NCBI RefSeq assembly: GCF_003063505.1
Contig: NZ_NERW01000003.1
Location: 868,001 to 932,000, forward strand
DNA: 64,000 bases
Direction: 5' to 3'
Source of the DNA: Limnohabitans sp. T6-20
Lineage (GTDB): Bacteria; Pseudomonadota; Gammaproteobacteria; Burkholderiales; Burkholderiaceae_C
Each line of letters starts with the position of its first letter. The first letter of the stretch is position 1. The translations under genes and the position numbers were made by a program. This document shows positions 60,205 through 64,000 of this stretch, piece by piece. The notes under the pieces were generated by a model. The model was given only the letters and a program-made list of their open reading frames with translations. It ran no database searches and was not told the DNA's origin.

Positions 60205-60338
60205 GGTGCTACTCCTAAATTTGTTTGCAGTTGCCGAAATTTTTCTAAATACTTTTTTGTTTGAGAGGGGGTGTCAACATCGACACGGTCGTGATGCTGG
60301 TGGACTGCCTCTGGCCAGAAATCTTTTTTTCCAGTTCA

Positions 60339-61568
60339 TCAGAAGTTCCCCACAATGAAGTCTTTGAAGCGGCCAAAAGCGTTGTTCACAGAACTCTTCT
60401 TTTGGGTGACTTTGTAACCCCGCAGACGGGCGAGGCGGGCTTCTTCGAGCAAGCCCATCACGGTCGCTGCACGGGGCTGGCTCACCATGTCGGCCAAGCC
60501 ACCCGCGTATTTGGGCAGACCACGGCGGACAGGTTTGAGGAAGATGTCTTCGCCCAACTCGACCATGCCCGGCATGACCGCGCTGCCGCCCGTGAGCACG
60601 ATGCCCGAGGACAACACTTCTTCGTAGCCCGACTCGCGGATGACCTGGTGCACCAGCGAGAAAATTTCTTCGATGCGTGGCTCGATTACGCCCGCCAGGG
60701 CCTGGCGGCTCAGCATCCGCGGACCCCGGTCGCCCAGGCCAGGCACTTCGACTTGCGCATCCGGGTCGGCCAGCAACTGCTTGGCGTAACCGCTTTCCAC
60801 TTTGATGTCTTCGGCATCTTTGGTGGGGGTGCGCAAAGCCATGGCAATGTCGCTGGTGATCAGGTCGCCTGCGATCGGGATCACGGCGGTGTGGCGGATC
60901 GAGCCATTGGCAAAGATCGCCACATCGGTGGTGCCAGCGCCAATGTCCACACAGACCACACCGAGTTCGCGTTCGTCTTCAGACAGCACAGCCAAGCTGG
61001 ACGATTGCGGGTTGAGCAGCAACTGGTCCACTTCGAGGCCGCAGCGGCGCACACATTTGATGATGTTTTCAGCAGCGCTTTGCGCACCGGTCACGATGTG
61101 CACTTTGGCTTCGAGGCGCATGCCGCTCATGCCAATCGGCTCCTTGACTTCCTGGCCGTCGATCACGAACTCTTGCGGGGCCACCAGCAACAGACGCTGA
61201 TCGGTCGAGATGTTGATCGCACGGGCGGTTTCCATCACGCGGGCCACATCGGCCTGCGTCACTTCCTTGTCCTTGATGGCCACCATGCCGCTGGAGTTGA
61301 TGCCGCGGATGTGGCTGCCGGTGATGCCCACGTTCACGCGGGTGATCTTGCAGTCGGCCATCAACTCGGCTTCCTTGAGGGCCTGCTGAATGCTTTGCAC
61401 CGTGGCATCAATATTGACCACCACACCGCGCTTGAGGCCATTGCCGGGGGCGATGCCCAGACCCGCGATCTTGAGCTCGCCATCGGGCATGACCTCGGCC
61501 ACCACCGCCATGACTTTGGAGGTGCCAATGTCCAAGCCCACCACCAGATCTTTGTACTCTTTTGCCAT
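60339..61568 (-). CDS. ftsA: Cell division protein FtsA
   Basis: A 409-residue actin-like ATPase that tethers FtsZ to the membrane by binding its C-terminal peptide. Markers: YKDLVVGLDIGTSKVMAVVAEVM (phosphate 1), VVCVDIGAGTTDVAIFANGSIRH (phosphate 2), SSGIVLTGGSAVMPGMVELGE, and the C-terminal amphipathic tail NAFGRFKDFIVGNF. The ATG at 61568 has GGTGAG five bases upstream; an in-frame GTG at 61577 is an alternative. Confidence 0.97.
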   Translation of the reverse strand: MAKEYKDLVVGLDIGTSKVMAVVAEVMPDGELKIAGLGIAPGNGLKRGVVVNIDATVQSIQQALKEAELMADCKITRVNVGITGSHIRGINSSGMVAIKDKEVTQADVARVMETARAINISTDQRLLLVAPQEFVIDGQEVKEPIGMSGMRLEAKVHIVTGAQSAAENIIKCVRRCGLEVDQLLLNPQSSSLAVLSEDERELGVVCVDIGAGTTDVAIFANGSIRHTAVIPIAGDLITSDIAMALRTPTKDAEDIKVESGYAKQLLADPDAQVEVPGLGDRGPRMLSRQALAGVIEPRIEEIFSLVHQVIRESGYEEVLSSGIVLTGGSAVMPGMVELGEDIFLKPVRRGLPKYAGGLADMVSQPRAATVMGLLEEARLARLRGYKVTQKKSSVNNAFGRFKDFIVGNF

Positions 61569-61608
61569 ATGACTCACCGTTTCCGTTTCATTCCTGTGCC
61601 TTGATCAC

Positions 61609-62397
61609 TCAAGGTTTTTTCTGAGCTTGCGCTTCCAGCGTGGTCACACCACGCAAGCGCAAGGCATAACCATCTTTGTGCCGCAAATCAGCCCCTGCCA
61701 AAGCAGTGGGTGTTCGCCCATAACGCGCCGTCACCTGTGAAAGCGTTCTGAAAAACACCTTCAGCTGGGCACCCACTTCTGCTTCTGTGCCACGCCCCAG
61801 CTCCAGCCATGCGCCGCTTTGCGTCAGCACGCGCCAACTGCCGCGCGGCGTCAATTCAAGCTGGTCAATGTCCATGTCCACCGCCTCAAAAAGGGGCAAC
61901 AAATGGCGGTACATCTGAACAACGATGGCCGACTGGTCATCCGGGCCCTTGAGCCGAGGCAAGCGCTCGACATCCACGTCTTCGACGTTCGCCTCAAACA
62001 CGCGGCTTTGCTGATTGACCATCTTGCTGGAGCCATCGTCACCCCACAGCGCCATAGGTTCATGCTCGACCAAAACGGCTCTCAAACTGTTGGGGAAATC
62101 GCGGTGCACTACTGCAGCGCGAACCCAAGGCACCGCTTCAAAGGCTTCCCGTGTGCGGTTCAAATCGATGGTGAAAAAGTTGCCACTCAATTGCGGCATC
62201 ACATTGGCCCGCAAAGTGACCGCGTTGTTGCGCGTCACATCGCCCTGCACGGTGATGGCCTGAATCGAAAACACCGGATGCCGCAACAGCCACCAAGCCC
62301 CACCTGCCAGCAACAGCAACACAAACACCACCGTCAGCGAAGCTGCCGTCATGTTCATGAGCCGAATATCCAGCGGCAAAGGCATGGCTTTTTTCAC
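61609..62397 (-). CDS. ftsQ: Cell division protein FtsQ
   Basis: A 262-residue bitopic division protein. One helix ([23 protein letters not shown]) is followed by the POTRA domain ([66 protein letters not shown]) and the beta domain. The GTG at 62397 overlaps the ddlB stop (GTGA) and has GGAGG six to seven bases upstream, so I choose it over the ATG at 62385. Confidence 0.93.
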   Translation of the reverse strand: MKKAMPLPLDIRLMNMTAASLTVVFVLLLLAGGAWWLLRHPVFSIQAITVQGDVTRNNAVTLRANVMPQLSGNFFTIDLNRTREAFEAVPWVRAAVVHRDFPNSLRAVLVEHEPMALWGDDGSSKMVNQQSRVFEANVEDVDVERLPRLKGPDDQSAIVVQMYRHLLPLFEAVDMDIDQLELTPRGSWRVLTQSGAWLELGRGTEAEVGAQLKVFFRTLSQVTARYGRTPTALAGADLRHKDGYALRLRGVTTLEAQAQKKP

Positions 62398-63359
62398 CCA
62401 AGAACCTCCTGCGCATGGTCCAACGTGGCCGAAGCCAGCAACTGGCAACACAAGGCTTCGTAGCTCAGCCCAGATGCACGGGCAGACATGGGCACCAAAG
62501 AATGCCCCGTCATGCCCGGCGACGTGTTGATTTCCAGCAGATACGGTTGGCGGGTGGCCGCATCGATCATCACGTCAATGCGCCCCCAACCGCGGCAACC
62601 CAACACCTGGTAAGCCTTGACCACCAAGGCCTCGATGGCGGCCTCTTCTGAGGCAGGCAAACCCGATGGCACCAGGTACTGGGTGTCATCGGTGAAGTAT
62701 TTGTTCTGGTAATCGTAGTTTCCGGCGGGCGCCACAATCCGGATCACGGGCAAGGCACGGCTGCTCTCACCGGCACCCAGAACAGGACAGGTCACTTCGT
62801 CACCCACGATGCACTGTTCGCACAGGATGTCAGCATCACACACACCGGCGGCAGCCAAGGCGGCAGGCAATTCTTCGGCTGTCACGACCTTGGTCACGCC
62901 AATCGACGAGCCTTCACGCGCAGGCTTGACGATCATGGGCAAACCCAAAGTCTTGATCAAGTTTTCGACCGAGACCTGCGCCAGATGTTCGCGGTGCACC
63001 AACACATAAGCCGGTGTGGGCAAGCCTTCGGCCAGCCACACGCGTTTGGTCATGGTTTTGTCCATGGCGATGCTCGAAGCCATCACGCCAGAACCCGTAT
63101 AAGGAATGCCCAACAGCTCCAGCGCACCTTGCACCGTGCCGTCTTCGCCGTATCGGCCATGCAAGGCGATGAAGCAACGGTCAAAACCATCGCGTTTCAA
63201 TTCGCTCACATCCCGCTCGGCCGGATCAAACGCGTGGGCATCCACACCGCAAGCCTGCAGCGCATTCAGCACACCTTGCCCGGACATCAGGGAGACCTCG
63301 CGCTCAGCGGAACGACCACCCATGAGAACGGCCACTTTGCCCAAATTGGAAGCGCTCAT
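62394..63359 (-). CDS. ddlB: D-alanine--D-alanine ligase
   Basis: A 321-residue ATP-grasp ligase making D-Ala-D-Ala for peptidoglycan. It shows [81 protein letters not shown] and [28 protein letters not shown]. The start at 63359 overlaps murC by four bases; the longer frame is murC antisense-free overlap and not needed. Confidence 0.96.
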   Translation of the reverse strand: MSASNLGKVAVLMGGRSAEREVSLMSGQGVLNALQACGVDAHAFDPAERDVSELKRDGFDRCFIALHGRYGEDGTVQGALELLGIPYTGSGVMASSIAMDKTMTKRVWLAEGLPTPAYVLVHREHLAQVSVENLIKTLGLPMIVKPAREGSSIGVTKVVTAEELPAALAAAGVCDADILCEQCIVGDEVTCPVLGAGESSRALPVIRIVAPAGNYDYQNKYFTDDTQYLVPSGLPASEEAAIEALVVKAYQVLGCRGWGRIDVMIDAATRQPYLLEINTSPGMTGHSLVPMSARASGLSYEALCCQLLASATLDHAQEVLG

Positions 63360-64000
63360 GCAGCCCCTCCCATCTCGACCACCTTGGCTGGCACCGCACC
63401 GATGGAGCCAGCGCCCATGCAAATCACCACATCGCCGTCACGTGCATTGCTCAAAACAGCTTGCGGCATGTCCGCAATGGCATCGACAAACACCGGCTCC
63501 ACCTTGCCAGCCACACGCAGTGCGCGCGCCAAGGAGCGGCCATCGGCGGCCACGATCGGGGCTTCACCAGCGGCATAGACCTCGGACAGCAAGACGCTGT
63601 CGCAACCCTGGCCAATGACCTTCACGAAATCCTCAAAGCAATCGCGCGTGCGGCTGTAGCGGTGTGGCTGGAAAGCCAACACCAGTCGGCGGCCAGGAAA
63701 TGCGCCACGGGCTGCGGCCAGCGTGGCCGCCATCTCGACCGGGTGGTGACCGTAGTCATCGATCACAGTGAAATGACCTGCCCCACCGGGCACCGCGACA
63801 TCGCCATAACGCTGGAAACGGCGTCCCACGCCCTTGAAGCCCGCCAGTGCACGCTGCACCGCTGCATCCTCCACGCCCAATTCCACGGCCACCGCCACGG
63901 CCGCCAGCGCATTGAGCACGTTGTGGTTGCCAGGCAAATTCAACACCAAAGGCAGGTCAGGCAAGGTCACGCCATTGCGCCTTTGCACCGTGAAGTGCAT
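63356..64000 (-). CDS. murC: UDP-N-acetylmuramate--L-alanine ligase, C-terminal part (cut by window edge)
   Basis: The visible 214 residues hold the middle and C-terminal domains: [75 protein letters not shown], and [18 protein letters not shown], all typical of MurC (the first ligase of the muropeptide chain). The N-terminal half with the P-loop lies past the right edge. Upstream of ddlB, the usual dcw order murC-ddlB-ftsQ-ftsA-ftsZ. Confidence 0.95.
   Translation of the reverse strand: MHFTVQRRNGVTLPDLPLVLNLPGNHNVLNALAAVAVAVELGVEDAAVQRALAGFKGVGRRFQRYGDVAVPGGAGHFTVIDDYGHHPVEMAATLAAARGAFPGRRLVLAFQPHRYSRTRDCFEDFVKVIGQGCDSVLLSEVYAAGEAPIVAADGRSLARALRVAGKVEPVFVDAIADMPQAVLSNARDGDVVICMGAGSIGAVPAKVVEMGGAA

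Overview
The window is chromosomal DNA of a betaproteobacterium, most likely Burkholderiales / Comamonadaceae (Limnohabitans- or Rhodoferax-like). This rests on high GC, a dcw/mpl/accBC/nrdAB gene order of that family, Bug-type tripartite tricarboxylate receptors, PaaR-type regulation of phenylacetate genes, and an FtsZ tail ending in DDIEIPAFLRKQAD. No database was consulted; genus is inference.

Region 1 (1-4917): the end of a phenylacetate cluster (paaK cut by the edge, paaI, paaG) reads leftward from a TetR-type palindrome. A crotonase gene reads the other way and ends in a clear terminator. A tRNA-Met and a two-gene unit (hydratase-like enzyme plus an unrecognised Rossmann-like protein) follow.

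Region 2 (4941-24336, minus strand): a very long, tightly packed catabolic block. It runs acyl-CoA synthetase, GntR regulator, complete livKHMGF-type ABC importer, Bug receptor, aconitase-family large and small subunits, ATP-dependent hydantoinase/oxoprolinase HyuB and HyuA, isochorismatase-fold protein, fumarate-reductase-type flavoprotein, ICL/PEP-mutase-family lyase, GNAT, second Bug receptor and PhzS-like monooxygenase. Most of its internal junctions are 4-base overlaps. The set suggests uptake and ring opening of a cyclic imide, lactam or hydantoin, then hydration and aldol cleavage as in dimethylmaleate catabolism.

Region 3 (24397-29964): an accessory segment. It holds a DUF2889 gene, a decayed MntA/HepT toxin-antitoxin fusion, and an overlapping pair of genes for a MerR-type regulator and an 816-residue VIT-VWA protein. 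Inside that protein is a 39-residue copy (33/39 identical) of the C-terminal tail of this genome's own FtsZ, encoded at 58993-59109. The DNA has diverged mostly at silent positions, so the peptide has been conserved by selection. After it comes an AT-rich stretch with three small secreted or membrane proteins. This is the most novel part of the window.

Region 4 (30096-49588): housekeeping genes miaB, ffh, a CcsA-like gene, ampD, nrdAB with two NrdR boxes over a good promoter, a histone H1-like protein with 63-bp tandem repeats, prmA, accBC, a TlpA-like gene, mpl, an acyltransferase, and aroG. aroG is preceded by a leader peptide with eight consecutive aromatic residues and an intrinsic terminator: a classic attenuator.

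Region 5 (49660-64000): tldD, a small cytochrome c, then a cell-envelope and division block (rodA, ruvC, mtgA, TonB-like, RNase II-like, yqiA, lpxC, ftsZ, ftsA, ftsQ, ddlB, murC), the last cut by the right edge.
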